A stretch of 64,000 nucleotides of DNA from Fluviicoccus sp. (GTDB taxonomy: Bacteria > Pseudomonadota > Gammaproteobacteria > Pseudomonadales > Moraxellaceae). The position numbers and the translations under genes were made by a program. The stretch is from positions 186,001-250,000 of the forward strand of contig NZ_JAUSMX010000009.1 of NCBI RefSeq assembly GCF_030646115.1. Direction: 5' to 3'. Below the pieces are notes generated by a model. The model was not told where the DNA came from, did no database searches, and saw only the letters and a program-made list of their open reading frames with translations. Each line of letters opens with the position of its first letter. The stretch's first letter is position 1. Shown here piece after piece: positions 17,970 to 31,189 of the stretch.

Positions 17970-18791
17970 TTACTGATAACGCGCCAGTTCCAGCGCATCA
18001 TGCGAGCTGAACAGCTGTACATCGCCCACCGACTCACGCGCCAGGGCTTGCAACCGTTGCAGGTTATGCACACGGTCAGCATTGTTCATGGCCATCAGTC
18101 TCTGGAAGGCTTCCAGCCCCGGCGGGCAGGAGGGCTTCTCGGCCATCTGGTTGTGGTGGAAATAGGCGTCACCGCAGTGCAGCAGCCAGCCGTCTTCGGT
18201 GTTGACCGCCACGCCGCTGTGACCACGGGTATGACCGGTCAGCGGTACCAGCAGGATGTCGTCATCCAGTCCGGGAATGGCGCGGATGCTTTCAAAACCC
18301 TTCCAGGTTTCACCTTCCGTCCGGTAAGTCACCCACTTCGGATTGTGAGCCCAATGATGCTGTTTGTAGCGCTGGCTTTCCCGCAGTGACGGATGCAGCG
18401 CCGCCCGGTATTCCGGTTCAAAAATATGCACTTCGGCATCGGGGAAGTCTCCCAGGCCGCCCGCGTGGTCCAGATCCAGGTGTGTCACCACGATGTGGCG
18501 CACATCGTCCGGGCTGTACCCCAGGTTCTTGACCTGCATCAGCGCGGTCTCGCGCCAGTCGGCGGCAGGTCGTACGGCGGCCATGAAGCCGCGGCCAAGC
18601 CGCTTGACCGGATTACGCACATCTTCTACCCCCATGCCGGTATCCACCAGCACCAGCCCGTCATTGCTCTCAATCAGCAGGCAGTGGCAGACCATGTGGC
18701 CATTGTCGAGCAGCGAGCCGTGACCGTTGATCAGGGGGGCGCCGTGCGGGCACATGGTGCCGCAGTTGAGGTGATGAATCCGTAAGGCCAT
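17970..18791 (-). CDS. metallo-beta-lactamase fold hydrolase
   Basis: A 273-residue protein of the MBL-fold hydrolase/lactonase-like group. The metal motif reads THLDLDHAGG (His104, Asp106, Asp108, His109), so the second position of the usual HxHxDH is Asp rather than His. GHTRGHSGVAV and the later HCGDAYFHH supply further ligands. Relatives include quorum-quenching lactonases and other esterases; the substrate is not predictable. Start 18791 has AGGAGA upstream; an in-frame ATG at 18827 is weaker. Divergent from the SDR gene. Confidence 0.78.
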   Translation of the reverse strand: MALRIHHLNCGTMCPHGAPLINGHGSLLDNGHMVCHCLLIESNDGLVLVDTGMGVEDVRNPVKRLGRGFMAAVRPAADWRETALMQVKNLGYSPDDVRHIVVTHLDLDHAGGLGDFPDAEVHIFEPEYRAALHPSLRESQRYKQHHWAHNPKWVTYRTEGETWKGFESIRAIPGLDDDILLVPLTGHTRGHSGVAVNTEDGWLLHCGDAYFHHNQMAEKPSCPPGLEAFQRLMAMNNADRVHNLQRLQALARESVGDVQLFSSHDALELARYQ

Positions 18792-18826
18792 GAGCCGGTT
18801 TCTCCTGTCTGGAATGGGGCTGGCCA

Positions 18827-18835
18827 ACTATAGCA
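18827..18835 (-). promoter_or_regulatory. extended -10 promoter candidate for the MBL-fold gene
   Basis: On the minus strand the sequence TGC-TATAGT lies 36 bases before the chosen start. No good -35 box is at the normal distance, which extended -10 promoters tolerate. Confidence 0.35.
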
Positions 18836-18903
18836 CTGTCATGCCATATTAGGGATGACGGTCAAATTAGAGTAAATATTCTATTTATTGGGGCAGGCCT
18901 GCA

Positions 18904-19716
18904 ATGAAGCAGTTTTATGGCAAGAAAGTGTTGGTAACCGGTGCTGCAAGCGGTATCGGGCGTTTGATGGCGCTGGCCTTTGCCAGTCGCGGTTCGGATG
19001 TGATTGTAATTGACCTCAACGTTGAGGGTGTGGAAAAGGTGGCGGCCGAGATTCGCGCCATGGGACGTCAGGCTTGGGCGTTCAAGCTGGATGTGTCACG
19101 GGTGGAGGACATCAAGGCCTTCCATAGCAAGGTGCGCCGGGAAATCGGCCGCATCGACGCGTTGGTGAATAATGCCGGGGTGGTTTACGGTGGCGTGTTC
19201 GAAATGGTGCCGATTGAAAAGCACCTGATGACCTATGCGGTCAATACCGCCGGTCTCGTTGCCATGACTCATGCCTTTTTTGCCGACATCCTGGAAAGTC
19301 CGGAGAGCCATATTCTCAATATCGCCAGTGCCTCGGGTTTTGTCGGCTTGCCGTTCGGGGCCAGTTATTCGTCCAGCAAATGGGCGGTCATCGGCTTTAC
19401 CGAGTCGATCCGTCTGGAACTGCAGGAGCGCGGTTTTGATCACGTCGGTGTGACTACAGTTTGCCCGGCGTATATCTCGACCGGCATGTTTGACGGTGTA
19501 CGCACGCCAAAACTGTTGCCGTTCCTGGACCCGGATATTATCGTCGCCAAGATCATGGACGGGGTCGAAAAAAATCACGCCTACGTCAAGGAGCCGTTCA
19601 TGGTGAAGTCGGTGGACCTGCTGCGGGGCATGCTGCCGCAAAAGCTGTGGGACAAGGCGGCGCATACGCTGGGTATTACGTCCAGCATGATGCATTGGAA
19701 GGGGCGAAGCCGCTGA
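18904..19716 (+). CDS. short-chain dehydrogenase/reductase
   Basis: A 270-residue classical SDR: nucleotide motif TGAASGIG near residue 13, NNAG, catalytic Ser and YSSSK (Tyr155, Lys159). Acidic IDLN after the second strand suggests NAD preference. The C-terminal region is longer than minimal SDRs, with a membrane-like LLRGMLPQKLWDKAA stretch, as in hydroxysteroid dehydrogenase-type lipid enzymes. Substrate unknown. Twenty-four bases separate it from the downstream DUF945 gene, so the pair is probably one operon. Confidence 0.82.
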   Translation: MKQFYGKKVLVTGAASGIGRLMALAFASRGSDVIVIDLNVEGVEKVAAEIRAMGRQAWAFKLDVSRVEDIKAFHSKVRREIGRIDALVNNAGVVYGGVFEMVPIEKHLMTYAVNTAGLVAMTHAFFADILESPESHILNIASASGFVGLPFGASYSSSKWAVIGFTESIRLELQERGFDHVGVTTVCPAYISTGMFDGVRTPKLLPFLDPDIIVAKIMDGVEKNHAYVKEPFMVKSVDLLRGMLPQKLWDKAAHTLGITSSMMHWKGRSR

Positions 19717-19740
19717 GGGCGGCCTGAATAAGGGGAAATC

Positions 19741-21132
19741 ATGAATCCAAAAGTAAAATGGTCGCTGTATGGCCTGGTGCTGGTCTGGGCGGCGCTGAAC
19801 TGGGTAGCCGGGAGTCGCGTGCAGACGGCCTATCTGGCCGAGGCCGACAAGTTGAAAGGGCAGAGCCTGGGTATCATCAAGGTGCGCAAGGTGGATTTTG
19901 ACCGCGGCTTCTTCACCAGCAAGGCGGTTGCGTATCTGGAGGTTCGTCCAGACCCCTGCAAGCCGGGGGTGAACATGGAGGTGCATGAGAAAATCCGTAA
20001 TGATCTGGTGTCTGGACTTGGAGCGCTGCGTTCAACAGTGACGCTGAAATTCGACAATGCAGAGTGGAACAGGGCGCTGGAGAAGGTGTTGAACGGCAAG
20101 CCGCTGCTGGAAATCAGCGGAGTGCATCCGCTGGGCGGCGGTATGCGCTATACCGGGGTCAGCCCAGCGTCCACCGTCACGGAAAAGGGGGCAAGCCTGA
20201 CATGGAAAGGTTTGACATTCGAGGTGGCGGGTAAGGGTGACGACTCTTCGGCCACCCTTGATTTTCCGGGGCTGGTCTTTGAAAGCGACCAGGTTGACAT
20301 GGTTGTCCGTGACCTGAAATTCCATGCCAACAGCCGTAAAACAGTGATCGGCCTGGAAACCGGCGACAGCGCATTTTCCCTGGCGGAGGCCCGGCTCGAG
20401 TTGGCGACCGGGGCTTCGGCTGTCATACCGGGCTTCACGCTGAAGGAGATTCAGGCCGGAAACAGGGTGGAATTGAAGTCAGGCCGCGCTTTCTCCACCA
20501 GTGATCTGCGCATCGGTTCGGCGGATGTTGGCCGGGAGTCCTTTGGTATAGAGACCTCGCTGGCCATGAATCAGATGGATACCGAGGCGCTGAAGCGTCT
20601 GGTTGCGGCCGCGCGTGAAAGCAGCCAGACCTGCAAGCCGGATTTGAAACCGATCTTGACGGCGCTGGTCGGGCTTTTTGATGGAACGGCGGAAGTGGCC
20701 TTGAATAAACTGAATGTCACCATGGGTGACAAGCGGTTGTCGGTGGATGGCAATCTGGTGGGACTGGATCTGCCGGCCACCCTGCCGGATCGCGGCATGG
20801 CGGCGCTGGACGGAGCCGGTTTGCTGGAGGGCGGCAAGATGCGCCTGCGGATTCGCGCCAACGAAGCTATGCTTTTTGGGGCGAAACTGCCGGGTGAACA
20901 GGCCGGTCAGATGTTGTCGCAGTTGCGTGCCGCGTCGGAGAGCGGAGGGGTCATCCGTCGCGAGGGTGAGGATTATGTGACGGAACTGACCCTGGAAGGG
21001 AACGAAGTGGCGCTGAACGGTGTGCCCTGGCGAGAGGCTTTGCAGTCCGGAGCCGGGACAATGCCGGCTGCCGGTAGTACGGATGAGGAGGATGTCCTGG
21101 CCGAGTGGCGTCGTCCCGGCTCATCCTTTTAG
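19741..21132 (+). CDS. DUF945 (YdgA-like) family protein
   Basis: A 463-residue protein with one N-terminal membrane anchor or uncleaved signal (about residues 7-24) followed by a long periplasmic beta-rich region. The KVRKVDFDRGFFTSKAVAYLEV segment near residues 47-68 is typical of DUF945. Function of this family is unsettled; some members affect motility or envelope traits. The ATG follows AAGGGGAAATC. It lies behind the SDR gene and converges with dapE, three bases apart. Confidence 0.75.
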   Translation: MNPKVKWSLYGLVLVWAALNWVAGSRVQTAYLAEADKLKGQSLGIIKVRKVDFDRGFFTSKAVAYLEVRPDPCKPGVNMEVHEKIRNDLVSGLGALRSTVTLKFDNAEWNRALEKVLNGKPLLEISGVHPLGGGMRYTGVSPASTVTEKGASLTWKGLTFEVAGKGDDSSATLDFPGLVFESDQVDMVVRDLKFHANSRKTVIGLETGDSAFSLAEARLELATGASAVIPGFTLKEIQAGNRVELKSGRAFSTSDLRIGSADVGRESFGIETSLAMNQMDTEALKRLVAAARESSQTCKPDLKPILTALVGLFDGTAEVALNKLNVTMGDKRLSVDGNLVGLDLPATLPDRGMAALDGAGLLEGGKMRLRIRANEAMLFGAKLPGEQAGQMLSQLRAASESGGVIRREGEDYVTELTLEGNEVALNGVPWREALQSGAGTMPAAGSTDEEDVLAEWRRPGSSF

Positions 21133-21135
21133 TGC

Positions 21136-23612
<2,477 letters not shown>

Positions 23613-23631
23613 GCCGCCCTTTCCCGGCGGC
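23613..23631 (+). other. hairpin immediately after livK
   Basis: GCCGCC (23613-23618) pairs with GGCGGC (23626-23631) directly after the stop codon. No T-run follows. It may protect the livK mRNA end so the binding protein is made in excess over the permease. Confidence 0.4.
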
Positions 23632-23677
23632 GCCGTGGTGCGCCCCGGTCTTCCCTGTATGACTGAGGATAATAATC

Positions 23678-24046
23678 ATGAAACAACTCTTTGACGGCTT
23701 CAGGTCGACCAGTCTGGAAGTATTGCCAAACCTGAAGGAACGTTATGGCCTGTTGCTGCGCCGCGACCTGCTGAGCGTGGTGATCGTGCATAATGCCGGG
23801 CAAGTCTGGGTGGAATACACCGTGACTGATCAGGACAACTATTCCTTTGACAACAAGAAAACGGTCAAGCGTTTCGGTGATCTCGACAACGAAGCCGGTG
23901 ACCCGCACTTTTCGGTGAATGCCTCCATTTTTGAGAACGGCCGTTATCTGGTGGAAGAACTGCAGCCGACGGTTCTGGCCAAAATGGCGGATATCTTCGA
24001 CGAAACGGCCGCTGCCGCCATCACCAATTACGCCAAACAAAGCTGA
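23678..24046 (+). CDS. small hypothetical protein within the liv operon
   Basis: A 122-residue soluble, acidic protein with no signal peptide or membrane segment. I do not recognise a family. It starts MKQLFDGFRSTSLEVLPNLKER and contains WVEYTVTDQDNYSFD and a C-terminal helix. A GAGGAT site precedes the ATG. It lies between the binding-protein gene and the permease genes on the same strand, in a place where liv operons normally have no gene, and coding looks real because codon use matches its neighbours and the frame is uninterrupted. A UUCG-loop hairpin follows it. Confidence 0.65.
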   Translation: MKQLFDGFRSTSLEVLPNLKERYGLLLRRDLLSVVIVHNAGQVWVEYTVTDQDNYSFDNKKTVKRFGDLDNEAGDPHFSVNASIFENGRYLVEELQPTVLAKMADIFDETAAAAITNYAKQS

Positions 24047-24052
24047 AAGCCT

Positions 24053-24070
24053 GCCGGGCTTCGGCCCGGC
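24053..24070 (+). other. UUCG hairpin before livH
   Basis: GCCGGGC-TTCG-GCCCGGC forms a 7-bp GC stem with a very stable tetraloop, seven bases after the small gene. There is no T-run, so partial termination or an mRNA stability block is more likely than full termination. Confidence 0.5.
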
Positions 24071-24102
24071 CCGGCTTTGCGGTTGCCCGGAGTTGTTCAA
24101 GC

Positions 24103-25032
24103 GTGGATATTTTCGTCCAACAGTTAATCAATGGCCTGATTCTGGGCAGTATCTACGCCCTGATTGCGCTGGGCTACACCATGGTTTACGGCATTCTCGG
24201 TCTCATCAACTTTGCTCACGGCGAAGTGGTGATGATCGGAGCCATGGTTTGCATAACCTGTCTCAACCTGCTGATTGGCAATGGCAGTGACATCTCGCCT
24301 TTGCTGCTGATCGGCGCCAGCCTGTTGATGGCCGTGCCGGTGTGCGCCTTCCTGGGCTACAGCATTGAGCGCGTTGCCTACCGTCCCTTGCGCAAGGCTC
24401 CACGCCTGGCGCCGCTGATTACCGCCATTGGTGTATCTATTGTCTTGCAGAACCTGGCGATGATCATCTGGGGGCGGCAATACGTGCCGTTCCCACCCAT
24501 ATTCAGCAATCAGCCCTTGCAGTTCCTCGGCGCGTCCATCACGCCTTTGCAAATCAGCATTATCGTACTGGCGGCGCTGATGATGGGCGGCCTGCTGCTG
24601 CTGGTGCAGAAAACCAAGCTGGGCCGCGCCATGCGCGCCACGGCGCAAAGCCCGCAGGTTGCCTCACTGATGGGGGTCAACGTCAACCAGGTGATCGGCA
24701 TGACCTTTGTGATCGGCTCCTGCTTGGGGTCGGTGGCGGGCATCATGGTGGCGGCCAATTACGGGCAGGCGCATTCCTATATGGGTTTCCTGCTGGGCTT
24801 GAAAGCATTTTCTGCTGCCGTGCTGGGCGGCATTGGCAATATCCCCGGCGCCATGATCGGCGGTTTGCTGCTGGGCGTGATTGAAAGTCTGGGGGCCGGT
24901 TATATCGGCGACCTGACCGGGAATGTGCTGGGCAGCCAGTATCAGGACATCTTTGCCTTCCTGGTGCTGATCACGGTGCTGGTGTTCCGCCCGTCCGGTC
25001 TGATGGGTGAAAAAGTGTCGGAGCGTCCGTGA
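24103..25032 (+). CDS. livH: branched-chain amino acid ABC transporter permease LivH
   Basis: A 309-residue inner-membrane permease with about eight hydrophobic segments. IYALIALGYTMVYGILGLINFAHGEVVMIGA is the standard LivH signature. Translation appears to start at a GTG (24103), the only start that fits the family N-terminus MDIFVQQLINGLILGSIYAL. Overlaps livM by one base. Confidence 0.93.
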   Translation: MDIFVQQLINGLILGSIYALIALGYTMVYGILGLINFAHGEVVMIGAMVCITCLNLLIGNGSDISPLLLIGASLLMAVPVCAFLGYSIERVAYRPLRKAPRLAPLITAIGVSIVLQNLAMIIWGRQYVPFPPIFSNQPLQFLGASITPLQISIIVLAALMMGGLLLLVQKTKLGRAMRATAQSPQVASLMGVNVNQVIGMTFVIGSCLGSVAGIMVAANYGQAHSYMGFLLGLKAFSAAVLGGIGNIPGAMIGGLLLGVIESLGAGYIGDLTGNVLGSQYQDIFAFLVLITVLVFRPSGLMGEKVSERP

Positions 25033-26064
25033 TGAAAAAAGTCTGGATAGCTTATATCTTGCTGGCTGTCGGCCTGCTGGTCGCGCCGTTTGCGGTTGGC
25101 CTCATGGGGCAGTCCTGGGTGCGGATTCTGGACTTCTGCCTGCTCTACGCCATGCTGGCGCTGGGGTTGAATATTGTGGTCGGCTACGCCGGACTGCTGG
25201 ATCTGGGCTACATCGCTTTCTATGCTGTCGGGGCGTATGTCATGGCCATCCTGGCGTCACCACATCTGGATATCCACTTGTCGGCGTGGGTTATCCTGCC
25301 GCTGGGAGCAACACTGGCCTGCGCCGCCGGGGTGCTGCTGGGAGCGCCGACGCTGCGTTTGCGGGGTGATTACCTCGCCATCGTCACGCTGGGTTTTGGT
25401 GAAATTGTCCGCCTGTTCATGAATAACCTCGACCGCCCGGTCAACATCACCAACGGCCCGCAGGGCATCAACATGATCGACGGCGTCAGTCTGGCCGGTC
25501 ATAACCTGAATCAAGGCATGGAAGTCGCTGGGGTGCAAGGCGGTTCGGCCTATGCCTACTACTACCTGTTCCTGGCCCTGACACTGCTGACCATTTTCAT
25601 TTGTGTGCGGCTGGAAGATTCCCGCATCGGCCGCGCCTGGATGGCCATCCGCGAAGATGAGCTGGCCGCCAAGGCCATGGGCATCAATACCCGCAACATC
25701 AAGCTGCTGGCGTTTGCCATGGGCGCCAGTTTCGGCGGTGTCGCCGGTGGATTATTCGCCAGTTTTCAGGGCTTTGTCAGTCCGGAAAGTTTCAGTCTCA
25801 TGGAATCGGTGATGGTGTTGTGCATGGTGGTGCTGGGCGGCATGGGCCACATTGGCGGCGTCATCCTCGGCGCCATCCTGCTGACGCTGGCCCCCGAAGT
25901 GCTGCGTGAAGTGATCAATCCCTTGCAGCGCAGCCTGTTCGGGCGCATGGTGGTGGACCCGGAAAACCTGCGCATGCTGCTGTTCGGACTGGCGCTGATT
26001 CTGGTGATGCTGTTCCGTCCTGAAGGGCTGTGGCCGTCGCCCCGCCGTAAGGAGGAGCTGCATC

Positions 26065-26072
<8 letters not shown>
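25032..26072 (+). CDS. livM: branched-chain amino acid ABC transporter permease LivM
   Basis: A 346-residue membrane permease of the LivM family (LGLNIVVGYAGLLDLGYIAFYAVGAY; GDYLAIVTLGFGEIVRL; GGMGHIGGVILGA). It lacks the long N-terminal extension of E. coli LivM, a common form. The ATG overlaps the livH stop (TGATG), and the 3' end overlaps livG by eight bases, so translation is coupled. Confidence 0.93.
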
Positions 26073-26828
<756 letters not shown>

Positions 26829-26832
<4 letters not shown>

Positions 26833-27530
26833 GTCTGTTGAAGATTTCCGGCCTGCAGGTGGCCTATGGCGGCATTCAGGCCGTCAAGGGTATTGATCTT
26901 GAGGTTCGCGCCGGGGAACTGGTCTGCCTGATCGGGGCGAATGGCGCAGGGAAAACCACGACGCTGAATTGTCTGGGCGGGCTGCTCAAGCCGTCTGGCG
27001 GCAGCATCCGTTATCAGGACAAGGATTTGCTGTCAGTGCCCGCACACGACCGGGTTCGTCTCGGCTTGTCGCTGGTGCCGGAAGGGCGGGGCGTGTTCTC
27101 TCGGTTGACCGTGACTGAAAACCTGAAGATGGGTGCATACGCCCGCAAGCTGCTGCCTGGAGAGCTGGAAAAAGCCTTCGAGCGTTTCCCTCGGCTGCAT
27201 GAGCGCCGCGAACAGTTGGCGGGTACGTTGTCCGGCGGCGAACAGCAAATGCTGGCGATTGTCAGGGCCTTGCTCAGCAAGCCCAAGCTGTTGTTGCTGG
27301 ATGAACCGTCGATGGGCCTGGCGCCGCTGATGGTGGAAAAGATTTTTTCGACCATTGCCGAAGTCACGGCCGACGGCGTTGCCGTGCTGCTGGTGGAGCA
27401 GAATGCCCGCGCCGCACTGAAGCTGGCGCAGCGCGCTTATGTCATGGAAAGCGGCCGCATTACACTGGAAGGACCCGCCGCCGAACTGGCGGCCGATGAG
27501 CGGGTGCGCGCCGCCTATCTGGGCGAATAG
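26829..27530 (+). CDS. livF: branched-chain amino acid ABC transporter ATPase LivF
   Basis: A 233-residue ABC ATPase pairing with LivG: Walker A GANGAGKTT, signature LSGGEQQMLAIVRAL, Walker B LLLLDEPSMGLAPL, and the LivF-typical LVPEGRGVFSRLTV. Start ATG overlaps the livG stop by four bases (ATGA). No clear terminator follows before the nuo promoter region. Confidence 0.94.
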
Positions 27531-27638
27531 GCGAAAGAGGGTCCGGACCTGTGCTTCAGGAGAGGGCAGGCTGCCCAAATGGCGTGCAGGAACAAATTCA
27601 AGGGGTGTGCTCACTGGTGTCCGGAGTGGCGGCTGATA

Positions 27639-27644
27639 TATAAT
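27639..27644 (+). promoter_or_regulatory. consensus -10 box upstream of nuoA
   Basis: TATAAT lies 98 bases before the nuoA start in the 212-base gap after livF. No good -35 box is at the usual distance (GGTGTC-like bases). It is the most likely nuo operon promoter visible, but transcription could also read through from liv. Confidence 0.4.
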
Positions 27645-27742
27645 TCCCTGTAACTTTATGTAAGTCTTCCCCGGTATCGGGGGCTCCGGCGCCGCCCCGT
27701 GTCACGCCTTCCCTGAAATGATTTGTCTGGAGAGTCTTCGGC

Positions 27743-28162
27743 ATGTCTCCCGCTGATGTCGCGCACAACTGGTCCTTCGGGATATTCGTTTTCGGTGTTG
27801 TTTTTATCTGCGCCTTCATGCTCTTTATCCCCCGTCTATTGGGCGGGCGTGACTGGGGCCGGGCCAAGAACGAGACCTTCGAGTCCGGCGTCGTGTCCTC
27901 CGGCTCCGCCCGCATGCGTTTCTCGGCCAAGTTCTACCTCGTGGCCATGTTCTTCGTGATTTTCGACGTTGAAGCCCTGTTTCTCTATGCCTGGGCGGTT
28001 TCGGTCCGCGAAACCGGCTGGGCGGGCTTCATCGAAGTGGTGATTTTCATTTCCGTTCTTTTGGCCGGACTGGTCTATGTCTGGAAAATAGGCGCCCTTG
28101 ACTGGTCGCCGGCGCAACGCCGCAAGCGTGCGCTCCAGAATCCCGCCAAATCCGAAACCTGA
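27743..28162 (+). CDS. nuoA: NADH-quinone oxidoreductase subunit A
   Basis: A 139-residue subunit of the membrane arm with three transmembrane helices. [42 protein letters not shown] contains the conserved loop near the quinone site and the FDVE motif. First gene of the 13-gene complex I operon, in canonical order with the gene spacing of enterobacterial and pseudomonad operons. Confidence 0.96.
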   Translation: MSPADVAHNWSFGIFVFGVVFICAFMLFIPRLLGGRDWGRAKNETFESGVVSSGSARMRFSAKFYLVAMFFVIFDVEALFLYAWAVSVRETGWAGFIEVVIFISVLLAGLVYVWKIGALDWSPAQRRKRALQNPAKSET

Positions 28163-28173
28163 GGTTTATTACG

Positions 28174-28848
28174 ATGGACTACACCCTGACCCGAGTCGAC
28201 CCGGACAGCCCCGGCGGCCGCTACCCGATGCAAACGCGTGAAATCGTGCGCGATCCGATGGAGGAGCAGGTTCACAAGAATGTCTACCTCGGAAAGCTGG
28301 AAGAGATGGTGCATGGCGCTGTCAACTGGGGGCGCAAGAATTCGCTGTGGCCGTACAACTTCGGCCTGTCCTGCTGCTATGTCGAGATGGCGACTGCGTT
28401 TACCTCGCCGCACGATCTGGCGCGTTTTGGGGCGGAAGTGATCCGGGCTTCACCGCGTCAGGCCGACCTGATGGTCGTGGCCGGCACCTGTTTCGTGAAG
28501 ATGGCTCCCGTAGTGCAGCGCCTGTACGAACAGTTACTGGAGCCGAAGTGGGTGATTTCCATGGGCTCCTGCGCCAACTCCGGCGGCATGTACGATATTT
28601 ATTCCGTGGTGCAGGGGGTGGACAAGTTCATTCCGGTGGACGTCTATATTCCCGGCTGCCCGCCGCGCCCCGAGGCTTTCCTGCAGGCGCTGATGCTGCT
28701 GCAGGAACAGATCGGCAAGGAGCGCCGGCCGTTGTCGTGGGTGGTGGGCGATCAGGGCGTGTACAAGCCCATTCTGCCTGCCCAGCGCGACGTGCGCCAA
28801 GCCGAGCGGATCGCGGTCACCAATTTGCGTAGCCCTGACGAAGTCTGA
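28174..28848 (+). CDS. nuoB: NADH-quinone oxidoreductase subunit B
   Basis: A 224-residue subunit of the connecting fragment that binds the terminal N2 [4Fe-4S] cluster next to quinone. The tandem cysteines in [10 protein letters not shown] and the further cysteines in [16 protein letters not shown] and PGCPPRPEA supply the ligands. Length fits E. coli NuoB. Confidence 0.97.
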   Translation: MDYTLTRVDPDSPGGRYPMQTREIVRDPMEEQVHKNVYLGKLEEMVHGAVNWGRKNSLWPYNFGLSCCYVEMATAFTSPHDLARFGAEVIRASPRQADLMVVAGTCFVKMAPVVQRLYEQLLEPKWVISMGSCANSGGMYDIYSVVQGVDKFIPVDVYIPGCPPRPEAFLQALMLLQEQIGKERRPLSWVVGDQGVYKPILPAQRDVRQAERIAVTNLRSPDEV

Positions 28849-28880
28849 CGCGGCTGACACCCCTATTCATTAATTTTGTG

Positions 28881-30668
28881 ATGACGAATCAGATGGCTGA
28901 CGATGTTCCGGTAACTTCGGCGCCCGGCGCTAAGTACGACGTGGTGCGCGAGCTGTATGAGCGATTCGGCCAGGACACCTTCGTGTTCCAGTCCACGCTG
29001 GACGATGTGCCGACGCTGTGGGTTCCGCGCAGTAAACTGGTGGAAATCCTGGCCTTCCTGCGCCAGGTTCCGCGCCCCTATGTGATGCTGCTCGACCTGA
29101 GCGCCGTTGACGAGCGACTGCGTGTCAACCGCCAGGGCCTGCCGCCTTCCGATTTCACGGTGTTCTACCATCTGCTGTCCATCGATCGCAACAGTGATGT
29201 CCGCATCAAGGTGGCGCTGTCGGCGGACGATCTGCATGTTCCGACGGTGATCAACATCTGGCCGAACGCCAACTGGTATGAGCGTGAAGTCTGGGATTTG
29301 TTCGGCATCACCATCGACGGCCATCCGCATCCTTACCGCATCCTGTTGCCGCGTAATTGGGTCGGTCACCCGCTGCGCAAGGACTATCCGGCGCGAGCCA
29401 CCGAATTCGACCCCTTCATGCTCGATGCCGCCAAGCAGGATGCGGAGCAGGAAGCCCTGCGTTTCCGTCCGGAAGAATGGGGCATGAAAAAGGGCACCGC
29501 CGACGAGGACTTCATGTTCCTCAACCTCGGTCCCAACCACCCGTCCGCTCATGGTGCGTTCCGCATCGTGCTGCAACTCGACGGTGAAGAAATCGTCGAT
29601 TGCGTACCGGATATCGGCTACCACCATCGCGGCGCCGAGAAGATGGGCGAGCGCCAGACCTGGCACAGCTACATTCCCTACACCGACCGGATTGACTATC
29701 TGGGCGGCGTCATGAACAACCTGCCGTATGTGCTGGCGGTTGAGAAGCTGGCCGGGATCACCGTGCCGGCGCGGGTGCAGACCATTCGCGTGATGATGGC
29801 GGAATTCTTCCGCATCACCAGCCATCTGCTGTTCCTCGGCACCTACATCCAGGACGTGGGCGGCATGACCCCCATTTTCTTCATGTTCACCGACCGCCAG
29901 AAGGCCTACGACGTCATCGAAGCCATCACCGGTTTCCGCATGCATCCGGCCTGGTTCCGCATCGGTGGTGTGGCGCATGACCTGCCCAAGGGCTGGGATC
30001 GTCTGGTGCGCAACTTTGTCGAGTGGCTGCCGAAGCGTCTGGATGAATACGTCAAGGCGGCCGTCTCCAACGGCATCGTCAAGGCGCGGACGATTGATGT
30101 CGCCCAATACAATTCGAAGCAGGCGCTGGAGTGGGGGGTTACCGGTCCCGGCCTGCGCGCCACCGGCGTTGATTTCGACCTGCGCAAGAAGCGCCCTTAC
30201 TCCGGCTACGAGAACTTCGACTTTGAAGTGCCGCTGGCGCACAACGGTGATGCCTACGACCGCTGCCTGGTCCGCATTGAAGAAATGCGCCAGAGCGTCC
30301 GCATCATCAAGCAGTGTCTGGAAAACATGCCCGCCGGCGACTACAAGGCGGATCACCCGTTGACCTGCCCGCCGCCCAAGGAACGCACGCTGCAGCACAT
30401 TGAAACCCTGATTACGCACTTCCTGAGCGTATCGTGGGGGCCGATCATGCCTGCCGGTGAGTCCTGCCAGTTGATTGAAGCCACCAAGGGCATCAACAGC
30501 TACTACCTGACCAGCGACAAGAGCACCATGAGCTACCGTACGCGTATCCGTACCCCCAGCTTCGCGCACTTGCAGCAAATCCCGTCGGTGGTGAACGGCA
30601 GCATGATTCCCGACCTGATTGCGCACTTGGCCAGTATTGACTTTGTGATGGCGGACGTAGACCGCTGA
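28881..30668 (+). CDS. nuoCD: NADH-quinone oxidoreductase fused subunit C/D
   Basis: A 595-residue fusion: NuoC (30-kDa) domain to about residue 190 ([23 protein letters not shown]), then NuoD (49-kDa) with [22 protein letters not shown] and C-terminal [18 protein letters not shown]. NuoD forms much of the quinone pocket with NuoB. The fusion is known from E. coli, Pseudomonas, Acinetobacter and Buchnera; alpha- and most betaproteobacteria keep the two separate. No strong ribosome-binding site is visible: starts at GTG 28878, ATG 28881 and ATG 28893 are all possible. Confidence 0.96.
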   Translation: MTNQMADDVPVTSAPGAKYDVVRELYERFGQDTFVFQSTLDDVPTLWVPRSKLVEILAFLRQVPRPYVMLLDLSAVDERLRVNRQGLPPSDFTVFYHLLSIDRNSDVRIKVALSADDLHVPTVINIWPNANWYEREVWDLFGITIDGHPHPYRILLPRNWVGHPLRKDYPARATEFDPFMLDAAKQDAEQEALRFRPEEWGMKKGTADEDFMFLNLGPNHPSAHGAFRIVLQLDGEEIVDCVPDIGYHHRGAEKMGERQTWHSYIPYTDRIDYLGGVMNNLPYVLAVEKLAGITVPARVQTIRVMMAEFFRITSHLLFLGTYIQDVGGMTPIFFMFTDRQKAYDVIEAITGFRMHPAWFRIGGVAHDLPKGWDRLVRNFVEWLPKRLDEYVKAAVSNGIVKARTIDVAQYNSKQALEWGVTGPGLRATGVDFDLRKKRPYSGYENFDFEVPLAHNGDAYDRCLVRIEEMRQSVRIIKQCLENMPAGDYKADHPLTCPPPKERTLQHIETLITHFLSVSWGPIMPAGESCQLIEATKGINSYYLTSDKSTMSYRTRIRTPSFAHLQQIPSVVNGSMIPDLIAHLASIDFVMADVDR

Positions 30669-30682
30669 TTGAGGCTGAATCG

Positions 30683-31189
30683 ATGATTATTTGTACGGAC
30701 AAACGGCCAAAGATTGAGCCTTATGAATTGACGGTGGAAGAGCGGACGGAAATCGAGCACCACATGGCGCACTACGAAGATCCGCGCGCCGCGACCATTG
30801 ACGCCCTGAAGCTGATCCAGAAGCATCACGGCTGGGTTTCTGACAGCGCCATTGTCGTCATTGGCCAGGTGCTGGGCATCCCCGCCTCTGATGTTGACGG
30901 TGTCGCCACCTTCTACAACAAGATCTTCCGCAAGCCGGTGGGTCGCAACGTCATCTTCGTTTGCGACAGCATCGGCTGCTTCCTGACCGGCTACGAAGAC
31001 CTGATCAATGCTATCAAGAAACACCTGAACATTGAGTACGGCCAGACCACAGCCGACAACCGCTACACGTTGTTGCCGATCTGCTGTCTGGGTAACTGCG
31101 ACAAGGGTCCGACGTTGATGATCAACGAAGATACGCACGGCCCGGTCAGCATTGAACAGATTCCTTCCTTACTGGAGCAGTATCCATGA
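30683..31189 (+). CDS. nuoE: NADH-quinone oxidoreductase subunit E
   Basis: A 168-residue thioredoxin-fold subunit of the NADH-input module carrying the N1a [2Fe-2S] cluster, with ligands in CDSIGCF and CCLGNC. An RBS-like GAGGCTGA precedes the ATG. Its end overlaps nuoF by four bases. Confidence 0.96.
   Translation: MIICTDKRPKIEPYELTVEERTEIEHHMAHYEDPRAATIDALKLIQKHHGWVSDSAIVVIGQVLGIPASDVDGVATFYNKIFRKPVGRNVIFVCDSIGCFLTGYEDLINAIKKHLNIEYGQTTADNRYTLLPICCLGNCDKGPTLMINEDTHGPVSIEQIPSLLEQYP

Noticed and set aside
27531-27742. Search for a riboswitch or small RNA between livF and nuoA
   Set aside because: Only short self-complementary stretches (GGTCCGGACC, CCCCGGTATCGGGG) are visible; no known aptamer pattern and no terminator T-run.
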